Positions 12,481-24,470 of a DNA stretch of 64,000 nt are shown one piece after another. A program made the translations under genes and the position numbers. The stretch is taken from assembly GCF_914767665.1 (NCBI RefSeq), contig NC_059507.1, positions 10,230,001-10,294,000 on the forward strand, given 5' to 3'. The notes under the pieces were generated by a model. That model was not told where the DNA came from. It did not search any database and saw nothing but the letters and a program-made list of their open reading frames with translations. Positions within the stretch are counted from its first letter, which is position 1, and each line of letters starts with the position of its first letter. Origin of the DNA: Harmonia axyridis. Lineage: Eukaryota; Arthropoda; Insecta; Coleoptera; Coccinellidae.

Positions 12481-12955
12481 GATGATGACAGTTCAGATTC
12501 ATTTGAGGTATTAACGTTGTTTTGTTTATATAATTTACATTATCGTGTTTCAGTCGATCGAAAAATAAGGTTATACTGAAACCATTTTATCGCACTGAAC
12601 AAACACTTTAATCTGGTCAAGATAACGCAATTGGAAACACATAAATTCTTCACCGAAAAACAATAATCTATTGAATCCTATAGATTTGCTTATCACTTCT
12701 ACTTCCTTAAAACCTTTTTTTCAAAAAAATACTTCGCCAAATTATCTACAGACATGAAGAAGTAACGAATGATATTCAAAAGATCTGTCTGAAGAGATGC
12801 TCTCAATAAAATTATCAGATTATAAATGAATAAATAAGTTACTATCCTTAAGCCGGAATTTAGAAGATTCAGCAAGAAGTATTTTATACTAAGTAAATTT
12901 TTTTACAGTTCTTCAATATTTAAAATATTTTGCTTATTCTAAAAGCAGGTATGTA
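12481..12955. other. Intergenic, nothing recognised
   Basis: AT-rich, with no gene or repeat boundary recognised before the hAT-like element. Confidence 0.35.
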
Positions 12956-12963
12956 TGTATATC

Positions 12964-14561
12964 CACGGGCGTAGCCAGGTTGCAGTTTCGGGGGGGTTTT
13001 ACATATTATAAAAAAAATCTTATGTTTTTCTTTTTAAATATATCAACTTTAAAAGAGCCAACCCATTCAGTCTGTTTTCACTAGTTTTATTTTTCAAGTA
13101 TGTTTTGAGAAAAAAAGGATTTTCAAAATAACTTTTTGAAATTTAGTTTATTTCTTTACATCGATTGCCATAAATATATTTAGGAGAAAAATACCGTCGT
13201 AGTATTTATACAACAGAGTACTCAAATTCAAATTTATGAGTAGAAAGTTTATATGCAAAAAAACCGGTAAAAAATGATAGTTATCACCTTTTTTGCATTT
13301 TTTTCAATGTTTTATCATGAAATTTTGGTGGCAAACTTCAGATTCAAATTCTGTACCCCAGATAATAAATCGAAGAAATTAAAACTACCCCATCAACTGA
13401 GTTTTAGCAGAGATAGATATAATACGCCAATTTTGAACTATCGTTTGAGCCAGGTTTTTCGGACAAAAAACTTCATGGAAGAAAACGTCAGAAGATTAAA
13501 TTTTTTTTGTATTTTTTTTTAATGTTTCGTCACAGAATTTTGGTGCTAAACCTCAGATTCGGATTCAGAACCCAAAAAAATAAAGGGTGTTTTTTTTAGA
13601 GCTATAGAACTTTAAATTGCAATAACACAACGATGGATTATTCGATTGATATGAATTTTATTTATCCGCAAGATGATCTTGTGGCATTACATTTTAAATA
13701 TGATTTCTGGCATATAACCGCCACGGCTGTCTCGGATGTAGTCCAATCTGGACGTCCAATTTTCGATGACCTTTTCCAACATTTGTGGCCGCATATCGGC
13801 AATAACACGGCGAATGTTGTCTTACAAATGGTCAAGGGTTTGTGGCTTATCCGCATACACCAATGACTTTACATAGCTCCACAGAAAGTAGTCTAGCGGT
13901 GTTAAATCACAAGATCTTGGAGGCAAATTCACAGGTCCAAAACGTGAAATTAGGTGGTCACTAAACGTGTCTTTCAATAAATCGATTATGGCACGAGCTG
14001 TGTGACATGTTACGCCGGTTTGTTGGAACCACAGCTCCTGGACATCATGGTTGTTCAATTCAGGAATGAAAAACAAAATAAAATAGATGTAGTGCGCGAT
14101 ACGTATTCCGCACAGAACCATTATTTTCGAAATAAAATTGCACTATTTTCAAGCGTTATTCAGGCGTGAGTCTATTCATGATGAGTTGCCAAACCGAACT
14201 GAGAATAAATCACTTGAAAGCTGTTAAATCGGTCGCCATCTTGAACAGTAATGCCAACTTAAAGTTATATACCTCGAAAAAAACACCCGTTACATACGAT
14301 CGAAAAAATCAAACTAACCCATACCTTTCCTTTGAGGGGCACATGTGAGCACAAATTGACTGGATTACGTAGAGGTAATTTAATTCAAATTTCACAGTAC
14401 AAATTAATTGAACTGAGAGTGATAATTTCATTCACATTTTACAAATTCCATTTAGAAAAATATTTTCGAGATTTTGAAGAAAAAATAAGTTTTTTTGACA
14501 TCTATAACATTTCGGGGGGGGTTTGAACCCCCAAACCCCCCCACCCCCAGCTACGCCCGTG
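12964..14561. mobile_element. hAT-like non-autonomous element with 8-bp target duplication, hosting a nested rosa element
   Basis: The termini are cacgggcgtagccagg on the left and the inverse, ending agctacgcccgtg, on the right. They are flanked by identical 8-bp direct repeats tgtatatc (12,956-12,963 and 14,562-14,569). An 8-bp duplication and ends starting with CA suit the hAT superfamily; P-type elements also make 8-bp duplications. The body has no transposase but holds G/C-tract ends and internal units of about 215 bp repeated in tandem (compare 13,295 and 13,509). A 708-bp rosa-like element sits inside (13,583-14,290), so the host element was about 0.9 kb before that insertion. Confidence 0.8.
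13583..14290 (-). mobile_element. rosa-like (DD41D) mariner, copy 1, internally deleted
   Basis: Inverted ends (gggtgttttttttagagc... and its inverse ...cgaaaaaaacaccc) lie next to TA duplications at 13,581-13,582 and 14,291-14,292. Minus-strand coding remnants include IPELNNHDVQELWFQQTG, the GPVNLPPRSCDLTPLDYFLW block and SLVYADKPQTLDHL. The Asp of QQDG is Thr here. Relative to copy 2 (55,783-56,722) it lacks about 232 bp carrying the first catalytic Asp; the junction lies in an AAACAAAA context, so the deletion may be microhomology-mediated. Non-autonomous. Confidence 0.88.
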
Positions 14562-14569
14562 TGTATATC

Positions 14570-15147
14570 GAAAGAAAGAACTATCTAGTTTCCATAAGGA
14601 TAATGACTATCACTTTTTTGTATGAAATTTTTTTTTGGGAAACCATTGAATTCGGGGATTTCAAGGAAATACATCAACTAATTGAATGCTAGAAATATTC
14701 ACAGCACTCTTATATTATGGGTCGGTAGCAGGATGAATTACACAAAAAAAATTAAACTAAACAAAGCGAATGTCATCTTTCTACGCCCACATTTTGAAAA
14801 TCAAGTCTGATCGTTGACCTCAAAATTCGTTCATGTTCAATGTGTAGATCGCTGTCAAGGTATGGGCCATATTTTATGATTGTTTATCGTCTTTATGCTA
14901 TTCGTGAATTTGGGATTTATCTGGAGAGCCATCGGAAACCCATACAGAGAAACTACGGAATGGCTAAGATGTTCGTATTCTAAGAAAACATAAATCTGCA
15001 TCCACCAACCATATACAGGCTGACCTATATAAAACGACTTTTCGTAATGGTAGAGATTGTAAGAAAAAATATTGAATAAAGACGCTTTTACTTTTTGGAT
15101 TTCAACAGTAGGCCATTTAAATTTCTTATTTGTAATTAAAATTCATT
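14570..15147. other. Intergenic, nothing recognised
   Basis: No gene, RNA or repeat structure recognised between the hAT-like and P-like elements. Confidence 0.35.
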
Positions 15148-15155
15148 GCTCTCAA

Positions 15156-15744
15156 TCTTAGAGTAATAAACATAGAAAGAGGAAGCCTATGTCATTTTCA
15201 GTAAGCAAATTTTGTCCCCACATGAACTATCAAATTTGACGTGAAGCACGCGGAAATGAAAACATATCAGTTATACGATATTTCACTCAATTCGCGAGTT
15301 TCTCCACAAAGAACGCACTTCTTATGTCCCATAGTGAATCAAAGTTTCATTTTAGCTCAGAATATATTGAAATAAATACCAAAATATACCAGAAATTCAG
15401 AAAACAAACTTTCAAGCGCGCCAAATGTCGTGAAACAACATATGACACTAGGAGAGCAAAAGTTGCCAAACCTATGATTTCAGCAGTAGATACAGAAAAA
15501 AATAAATATTCTGCTTATTATAAATTCGACAATCAGGAAAAATATTGGATTCCAAATATTCAAATTTGCATATTTAATCGGGAATCATTCAAATAAATAT
15601 ATTTCATTCAATATAATATTAATTCATAATGATATAGTAAAATTGTGGATTTAGAAAGACATCACAATCCGACAACGTAATCTAACCGTGTTGGGGACAT
15701 GAAAAAATTGCGTATACTTCCTCTATCTATGTTTATTACTCTAT
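15156..15744 (-). mobile_element. P-like element copy 1 with THAP-domain fragment
   Basis: Ends with inverted agagtaataaacatagaaag and ctatctatgtttattactct, flanked by the direct repeat gctctcaa (15,148-15,155 and 15,745-15,752; the match extends to 10 bp). On the minus strand near 15,240-15,330 a short frame reads as a THAP-finger start (KKCVLCGETRELSEIS...). The P superfamily uses a THAP DNA-binding domain and makes 8-bp duplications. The rest of a transposase is absent. Confidence 0.65.
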
Positions 15745-15752
15745 GCTCTCAA

Positions 15753-18050
15753 TCCATCACTTCCAACGAGTTTTTAACAGTGAAACGAACATCAAACATA
15801 AATATTTTATCATATTCATAACTAAAACTGCCAAAACATGGATAAAATTCATATGAATTATTACAAAAGTCGTAGATAGATATGAATTTGAATAAAATAG
15901 TATTTGGATGAAGATTCATCGAACAAATATATTATTTCGAAATAAATTCAAAATTTTTTCTGGATACCTACACTTTATTTGTTTACTTTGCTCCTCGACA
16001 TTTTATCCTTATATCCTTGAAAACAATCGACTTTGTGTATTTATCAACTAGGATACTCACTATAAAATAGGGCAACTCATATCTATTATAATCAGCATGA
16101 AGTTTAGTTCGTTCATCCTTAGCTGTCTCGTATTTGTTTTTGAAAATTTGCATCGTGAATGAAACTAGAAAATTACTTAATATTGTCATTATTTCTGAAT
16201 AATAAATAGGTATTGAATTCGTCTTTCAAAAATAGCATAGACATTGACTTATTCGAAATATTTAAAAAATATATCAACGAAAATAAAATTAGTATTTTTC
16301 CAATATTTTTCTTGAATTTTCTATCCTTCTAACTGTGTGTGATCGTCTAGAAATTTCATATGGAGCTTGAAATTGGTATTTCATATCCACGCCCATCTAT
16401 CAACTTGGTTCTGTTGTGACTACAAATTGAGTACTCAATTTTCTTTCTATATTTTTCTTAAATTTTATATGGTTTTGATTACGCGAATAACATAAAATTT
16501 CGAACGAGGCCTTGAATTCTACATCTAAATACATATTTTCACTCCGATCGACCTGCAGTTTCGAAATTAACTCAAAATTTCGGACGGTCAGATTTACAGA
16601 ACCTGAAAATTTCAAGTTTCTAATTCTAATTCTAATTTCCATATTTTATGATTGTTTAGTCAAAAGTTTTAATAAAATATAACCTTAGACGAAATGAGAA
16701 ATATTAAATTCATTGAGTATTCTTCAATCAAATTCAGAACTTCACAAAATTGTTAGTGAAATAAAAAAGCTAAAAATATCTTACTCCGAGCACTTCCTAC
16801 TGGCACAAAACCTGTTCTGAGAATATACTGAGTGTTCCTCCTGATATTAATTCGTCTTAATATCTCAAGTATTTTTAGAAAAGATCTCAGAATAGATAAT
16901 ACGCCAATATCTCAAACTCATTCAAGTATGAAATAAAATTGCAATTAAGTTTTTATATTTTGAGTCAGAATACCCAATATCAATGAAAATAATAAAAATA
17001 AATAATTTTTCTTCATAATCAGCTTTAACTTCTATTGATTAGTTTTATCTTGTTACTGTGTGAAATTCAAATAATGAACTCTTTCAGCCGTTACTGTTTG
17101 GTAGATGATCCAGCAATAAATAAATTATAGTAAAAACATAGAAATTATAAAACTTGTTTTAATGTGTGAATTCAGCTTCGATTGAATTTAAAAATAAGCT
17201 GTACCTATAATCATTCTCCCAATGTATAAAAGAATTTCTTACTGTGCCAAATCCCTTTTTATACGAAAATCAATAACTACTCTTTGATAGTCTGTAAATT
17301 GAATTTTTAAATATCTCGATACTCACTTGTAACGAGTATTCACATTCATTTCACAAAATGACTCGAATTTTGAGTGGTTTCATCAAACCACAAGATCAGG
17401 AAAATAATGTATGTTTTAATGTATTCACGATAAATAAAATACAACTATGTTACCCATAATTGGAATTCATTTTATTGCTTGGATGAGTACATGAGAACTG
17501 AAAATAGACAAATTTACTTTCATATATTGCCAAAATGATGAAAAAAATTTATATTTGTGTTTTTCGTTCTATAATGTATAAAAAAATTCTGAGAATACCT
17601 ATAGCTGTTGAAATCGATGAACCTAGAAGATATAGTTCAATCAACTTGAATGGTGTGAATAAACTATTTTTCAACCAATTCAAGCAAGGTATTATTTCAC
17701 AATTAATAATATTCAAGCTTGAGTGCTTCAACATTTCGAAATGAGAAGGAAAAAGCAAACACTTAATTAAAAATTTGGTTTCTTCAATAACACCTGTGTA
17801 CAATAACTGAGTATTTCATTCAGATGCGAATTTGAACTTAGTACCTAGAATTGTTCATTGACTCACTTTATCGTTAAACTTTATTTTCCCACAGACAAAT
17901 TTTCCTTGGAATCTGAAATGCATTTTTTTAGTCTCCTTATGATACGATCCTCGAGAAATCTGACATGAACATTTTTGTTTTTCTATGACGAAACTGATTC
18001 CTTCGATCGGATGAGTATTTATTCAATTATTGTATAAAAAATATTCATAT
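15753..18050. other. Long intergenic stretch, nothing recognised
   Basis: About 2.3 kb of AT-rich sequence. Short open frames occur, but none has recognisable protein similarity, splice logic or sensible composition. Confidence 0.4.
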
Positions 18051-18413
18051 GGCTTCAACTATAGAGTAATAAACACAGATAGGGGGAGTAGAGGCAATTT
18101 TTACATGCCCCCAACATGGTTAGATTACTTTGTCGGATTGTGATATATTTTCAAAGCCACAATTTTACTATGTTGTTATTAATGTATATTAAATTGAATG
18201 AAATATATTTATTTGAGTGATTTCCGACTAAATATGCAAATCTGGAAACCGATATTTTTCCTAATTGTTGAATTTATAATGAGCAGATTATTTATTATTT
18301 TCTTTTTGATCATGTTATTTACCTGCTTTTTAATAGTCAATAGTATTTTCTTTATTTGGAAGTGTCAGGTTTTTAATGAAGTTGTTTAGTTCATATAAAA
18401 AAATATATAATTA

Positions 18414-18442
18414 TACGTTTCGGAGACACTCTCCTTCTTCAG
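18414..18442 (-). ncRNA. Hammerhead-ribozyme-like motif, left arm
   Basis: On the minus strand: CUGAAGA, one extra A, a GGAGA/UCUCC stem II, then GAAACGUA. The ACGU palindrome would give only a 2-bp stem III, so activity would need a dimer. The extra base at the foot of stem II departs from the canonical core. Confidence 0.45.
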
Positions 18443-18599
18443 TAAAAATGACTCATTTGATAGTTTACAATATGAAATATTAATTAAAATTGAGCCTGTA
18501 AAAAAAAAAAAATAAAATATAAATGTTTGTGTTTTTTTTTTTACAGGCTCAATTTTAATTAATATTTCATATTGTAAACTATCAAATGAGTCATTTTTA

Positions 18600-18628
18600 C
18601 TGAAGAAGGAGAGTGGCTCCGAAACGTA
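18600..18628 (+). ncRNA. Hammerhead-ribozyme-like motif, right arm
   Basis: Mirror copy of the left-arm motif: CUGAAGA, one A, GGAG...CUCC, GAAACGUA. Short UUA/UAA pairing is possible as stem I. One stem II pair is lost relative to the left arm. Confidence 0.42.
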
Positions 18629-19072
18629 TAATTATATATTTTTTTATATGAACTAAACAACTTCATTAAAAACCTGACACTTCCAAATAAAGAAAATACT
18701 ATTTATTATTTTCTGTATATGTATACTTGCTGAAATCCTAGGATTCCTAGGTTTGGCAACTTTTGCTCTCCTAGTTTCATCGGTTGTTTCACGTGGTTTG
18801 GTTTCTAAATTTTTAATAAGTACCTATGTTAGGTATTATTAGGTATTTATTTCAATATATTTTGTGTTGATATGAAACGTTGATTCACTATGGGAAATAA
18901 GAAGTGCGTTCTTTGTGGAGAAACTTGCGAATTGAGTGAAATATGTATCACTGATATGTTTTCATTTCCGCGCGCTTCATGTCAGATTTGATAGTTCATG
19001 TTGGGGACAAAATTTGCTTACTGAAAATGATATATGCTTCCTCTATCTATGTTTATTACTTTCAGGCTTCAA

Positions 19073-22000
19073 TTGTCGGGCTCTGTAGTAGACCATTCTA
19101 TGCTTAATCATCGAAAATAACAGACATTTGGGGAGTTAGCCAGATATTGCCTTAGAACAATTGCGCAAAAACATGAATCAAAATTATGAACTCTGTGGAA
19201 AATTTCAAACGAAATGTATCTTCGTAGGTAGCCGAGAATATCAGATACTTAGGTAAGAGAAATCTAGATAAATGGACTTGTACGGAGCATGAACTACTAC
19301 AATATGTAGTTGACGTAAATCAATATGAAACATATTTCACGCACGCATAAACTTTTCTCATTTAATGACTAGTCCAACCAAATGAGAGAAAGTCTTTTTC
19401 AAAAACAAATATGAAAATAATATGCTATTAAGCTGTTCTTCCTAGATATGTGGAATATACTTAAGCCTAATACATAGCATATCTACAAGAATAATTAGAA
19501 ATGCTTGTCATAAGAGATTGATGTTTTTTAGGTGATAATGAAAACTGTAATTCCTAGTCACTTCTGACAGGTACAATCAGCAAAATAAAAATTTGTAAGG
19601 AGTAGAAATGAAGGAAACTTCATATTTGAATTATTCGGTACTTATTTGATGGTAATTCAAATAGAATAATGATTTTGATTCACCTGTACTATTGAATTGT
19701 TTTACGGAATTAAAATGAATGAAACAATATTTTTTCGAAAAATTATCTCTATTTTTATGTAGGTTGTTGCTACTACGCACTTCGAGTTTTATTTATCTTC
19801 GTTCATTAACAGGTAGTTGATCATGTTTTCTTAACGGTATGTTTAATTTAGAAGTATGAAGCCAAGATGCCGAGATTTATGGAATTCACAACATGAGAAA
19901 ATAATCCCAGAATCAACGATTTGAGTTCTACTTCTTTCTCAATGATCCAATTGATGTTTTGATGTGTAGGGTGTCCCAAATACGATGCTCAATGAAAGCA
20001 TCTCGATAACTAATTTTTTTCTTGAACTATAACACCCTGTATTTAGAGAACGAAGCTTGTTGGGATATATGTTTATAGGATTTTTTTTTCATTAAAACAT
20101 TTAGTCTATCCGATGACAAAGTTATTGCACTAAAATCTGGACCACCCTGTATAGGTTGTCCCATTTAATAAGAAATTAATTATCGTTTCAGAGATGTGGA
20201 AGAGAGTTGGAGTTTTTTAAATGGGTCACCAAATAAATGATTTTTTGCCAAACCATTGTTTATTTGCTGGAAATGATAAACCAGATCAGTGATTACCTAG
20301 GCCAAAGGTATTTGAATTGCAAATCTCTACGATATTATTTTGTACCTACTTTCCTTGAAGGTGATGAGAATGGATCCTAAATTTCATAACTGTATCATCT
20401 GAGAAACCTAATTATTGGCCAAACGGTATTCCCCATCTAAACTGCTGTGTATTTCATTATATAATTTAAACAAAATTGGCCTTTATGAAAGAACGTTTGG
20501 ATGGCATTTCCAAATTTTTATTCATTTACTGTCTGGTGGGTGTTTTAAATGTATACAAAATTACCACATCTAGATTATATCAATCTATAGTTGAAGGCGA
20601 CTCACTCGCGCACTTCGAGTATCGTTCCATATACAGGGTGTAACAGGAGTGGTTGGCTATAGCCTAATGGTGAATACAGGTCATCTAGGCCTTCCAGAAA
20701 AGTAACCTAAGAATGTTAGTTTAGGAGATACAAGGCAATTCATGAAAATTGGTCTAAATTTCGGATATCCATATCTTGGAAATCAGCAGTCCCAGTCCGA
20801 TTTTGTTTGAATTTGTTCGTTTGATCACTTCATACAACCCTTCAAAACTTTTCATGTTATTTCATGTTATTGATTTATTTCTTCAGACTTCGAAATCTAT
20901 ATTTTTTACACTTATTAGAGCAATGTCGTTATTTCCATTAAAAATCATATAATTCAGTGTAATGAATTCAGTTTTACTTTGAAAGGCACACATTTTCAAA
21001 AGAGCAAACGAAAAAGTTCATGTTTAATTTTTTTTTAAATACAGTCCCGTTTGATTTTTTTTAGTGATAATATTTGACATTATCAGCTGAGTTTTTGAAC
21101 TCCGCAGCTTTCTGTTCAACTTTTCTTCGTTCTGAAAACCTTAGCACCTACTGATGATGTGTTGTAATACGTTGCGTTAAATATTGATTCTTTTGAAACT
21201 AGAAATTGAATTTTAAACAAAACGACATAACCATCTCGGAAATTGTAAAATGTGAGTCTATTTACTTAACAGCAAAAATAAGTTTTGACAATTGATTTTT
21301 TGAGAAAATTTAAACCTATTTATTTATTTCAACACTGCCAAGAGTTTTTTTTGTACTTTTTTAATACATAAATTACAATTATGTAGTCTATTGAAAATGT
21401 CTTGCAAACAATGAGATTTCACTTCATTAAATATTACTAAAAAAAAAAGTTAAATCAGTAGCACCTCGGCCTTTGAACCTTGGGGTACATATTTGTGACG
21501 AAATAACAAAAAATATCGCCTTGAATCATTCCAATTCCATTTGGAAATGATGAACCAAAATATTTCTTCCATCCATCCACGCTATCTAAAGCCTTTCTCA
21601 AAAATTATTAGAGCTATTTCGATTAAATTTGTCACCGATAGTAATATCGCTTGATGCTCCTAATTTGAGCCATACATTTCAAAGGCTAAAAAAAATCAAG
21701 ATACAAAATTTTAAAACACTTCTAAATTCTACAAAGACTCAGCTTTTTATGAATTAGTTATTCCCAGAAGTTTTATTAATGTTATGATTATTCTGCGATG
21801 TTAAAGAATAAATGAGCCGTGGTATGAAATTTTAGGCAAGAGCTTCAATATTATGAAATCGCTCATGATTTCCTGCAAAAGCTCTTGTAAATTGAGAAAA
21901 GTTTTGTTTTCCAACGATATTTTTATTATTGCAACAACATAACTAGAAATAAAAACGCCATTTTTAATTCCTTAAATTTATTTTGAAACTTACCCGTTTT

Positions 22001-22880
22001 CAAAAACATTTTGCGTCCGTTAAGTTAAAAACCAATTCGAAAATATCAACTATGATCTACTACACTTCTACAAACGCATTCCGAAGAAATCACTTCACTT
22101 TATCCGAAATTTTCGTATACATGAGTGTTCAACAACAAACCAGAGGGTCTAACATATTCATCAACTTGTTATATCAAAAAATTGATGAAAGTCTTATAGA
22201 GTTGTCTTCAACCGAAGAATAACTTACACCGAATAAAATACATTATCACAGAAATTACAAGTGAAGTTGAGTTATTGAAATACTTCTACGAGGTGTGACG
22301 AACAATGAATTTGCGTTCTAATCGTGACTACACACAAAAACCTGGATAAGCAAACTATCGCCATTGTCAATTAAATGTTCGCATACTAGATTCAGATTAC
22401 TTGATCGCTGTGGGTGGAAGAGTTTCAGACGGTGGAGCGAAGAAGTTTTGACACACTCTCCGTTATCGCTCCAATGCCTTGAATAATCCTAATTTCATAG
22501 AGAGTAGCCATCCTTCACAATGGTTTCATCTTTGACGAAAATTAGCAGCGTATACATTTTTTTACGTTTAATATCTCAGAATATTATTCCCAGATTTTGA
22601 AACCAAGCAGTTTTGGTCGGGGGCAGTATCTGGATGGATGACCATTCTGTAATACATTGCCGATGAGAATATTCGTTTAAAATTCATGTCACTGTTCTTT
22701 TCGAACAATGTTTAATTACAAGTTATAAAAATCACATTTTGATGGATGAATAGGTAAGTTCAATTATTTTTGGCGCTAAATTCTAAACTAACAATTATCT
22801 GTGATAATAAGTGATTATTATTATCCTTCATTGCATAGAATTGACCAACCAGAGATCACTATTAACTGAATAAATTCTGT
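19073..22880. other. Long intergenic stretch with degenerate repeats
   Basis: No gene recognised in 3.8 kb. Isolated foldback-type ends (acaccctgtat near 20,030; acagggtgtaac near 20,636) suggest decayed MITEs without clear partners. Confidence 0.35.
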
Positions 22881-23189
22881 TTAAACATGTTTTATCACGA
22901 TAATTATTTCGTTTGTCCCCCATAGTGTTTTTCTTCGGTCAGTTATTTTTATAATTCTCAACAAAAGTTCATGAAAAACATGATCGTTCGAACGACCCAA
23001 ATATTTACCTTTGAAAATTCCAATGTTGATAGTATTTTCAGATGAATATTCTGACAGGAAGATGAAAGTACCACATAATTTAAAAAGTTCACGTGCAAAC
23101 TTTGCTAAAGTACACGAATTTTCGATTGATTTGATGAGATGTGTAACGAGGATAATCAAGACACAAATGTAACTAACGAAAAACATCAT
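22881..23189 (-). pseudogene. Possible decayed c-type lysozyme-like ORF (weak)
   Basis: A 102-codon minus-strand frame begins with a hydrophobic leader (MMFFVSYICVLIILVTHLI). It continues with SCTLAKFARELFKL and FLSEYSSENT...GRSNDHVFHE, which can be laid along the C-x-LA-x-EL, CLxxxESxxxT and TDYGIFQI landmarks of c-type lysozymes with one-residue offsets. The expected catalytic Glu would be Ser and most cysteines are absent. It is either a relic or a chance resemblance. Confidence 0.25.
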
Positions 23190-24270
23190 TTTATATGAAA
23201 AATATATCTTGTATGGATTAAACGGTAGAAAATGTCCAATTTTATGATCAATAAAACAACAAAGAATGTCAGTTCCATTTATTTTTCAGAAAATAAATCT
23301 AGATGTGTATATACCTAACTCGATCTATGAATTTGATAGGAATTCAAAAAAATTTTTTGCGTGATTTTTCTTTTTGGAAAATAAAGTCATATAAAATTAT
23401 TTTAATATGAAAACATTCTATCGTTCAGCGCTCTAGGGTTTTTATTGAATTATTGAACATGAACTTATTTCTATAAACAATACAATAATTCAAAAGTTGA
23501 ATGAATTAAATATCATAGATAGGTATATCTATGATAATTAATTATACATATGTATAATATTGTGATATCAATGAAAATGCAATGAAAATGGAATTTCTAC
23601 ATAAAATTATTTTGGAAAGACGATGGCAGTATGTCAGTTAAAAGTTTAAAGTTCAAACTATTATATTCATTAAATTTTTCGAAAAAAAAAGGCCTACGTC
23701 AAGAAGTACCACAGGAAGAATGATAACTAGTGGGGTATTTCGAAACAAGAATTTCATGGATATTTTGGGTGTGATATAAAAATTGGTCATTCTCATTAAA
23801 AAAAAACAGGATGTTACCGTACGTGTTTCACCACTTTCGGACCAGCAGTAGAGTCAAAAATAATTTAATCTTATGCGCTGAGTACTGTCGATTCCATCAA
23901 AATTTTAATCATTCTGGTATCCCAAAATTTCTAAGAATTATCGACTCACCTTGTATATGAAAGGATATACAATATTGGAGGTAATACATTAAATTAATTT
24001 TTGATGATTTTTCATAGCACTTGATATATTCTGTACATGGTGTATCTTAAGTTATTAAAAATATTTCATCTATAGAATCTTGAGGCCAAAATATGAAGAT
24101 TTATTCCAAATGAACTAGATAAAAATGTTTATCCTGTATGAGATACAAGGTTTTTTATTTCAACATTTATAAATTATTTAGAACCTATACACTAAAACTC
24201 TTCTACCTAGAATATTCATATTCTACAATGAACTACTAAACCATGAAATAATATCAAATAAAAATAATAT
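23190..24270. other. Intergenic, nothing recognised
   Basis: AT-rich. A small perfect palindrome (atcatagataggtatatctatgat) occurs near 23,513 but no gene was recognised. Confidence 0.35.
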
Positions 24271-24470
24271 GGCTACCTCCAGAGGCGTACGATAGGCACA
24301 AGCTACTGGTTGATCTTCCTCAAATTCTACGCCACCGGCGTAATTTTATTATGATTTTTGATTTATACTTTCTATAAGTGAATTTGTACCATTAGATTCA
24401 TAACGATTAAATCTACTATTTGTGGGAGATATTTAAAGTTCAATTTTTTAGGCCTCGATTTTCTTCGCGG
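24271..24470. repeat. Partial copy of the ggcaacc...ccagaggcgtac element
   Basis: Begins ggctacctccagaggcgtac and tracks the left half of the element at 62,093-62,546 through tgatc-ttcctcaaattc and the later gggagatattt region. No right terminus was found, so this copy is truncated. Confidence 0.55.

Larger units (their letters stand above)
18304..18700. mobile_element. Penelope-like terminal-repeat remnant (inverted repeats, no ORF)
   Basis: Inverted arms 18,342-about 18,500 and about 18,541-18,700 are almost perfectly complementary and join at an A/T-rich centre. A 38-bp one-sided tail (18,304-18,341) precedes the left arm. A 14-bp direct repeat atttattattttct (18,290-18,303 and 18,701-18,714) flanks the whole. 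This plan, inverted pLTR-type arms plus a one-sided extension of about 35 bp and variable target duplications, is that of Penelope-like elements. Each arm has a hammerhead-like motif. No coding sequence remains. The second insertion at 41,957-43,104 has the same architecture and retains a GIY-YIG domain. Confidence 0.72.
18059..19064 (+). mobile_element. P-like element copy 2, interrupted by a Penelope-like insertion
   Basis: The same termini as copy 1 (tagagtaataaacacagat... and ...ctatctatgtttattact), flanked by ggcttcaa at 18,051-18,058 and 19,065-19,072. A THAP-type start is readable at about 18,892-18,990 on the plus strand (MGNKKCVLCGETCELSE... then FSFPRASCQI and a stop). A 397-bp foldback piece (18,304-18,700) is inserted in it; copy 3 at 62.6-63.1 kb shows the uninterrupted sequence across that point. 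Confidence 0.72.

Noticed and set aside
15324..15596. A 90-codon plus-strand frame
   Set aside because: Lies within P-like copy 1, antisense to the THAP-type start, and has no similarity of its own.
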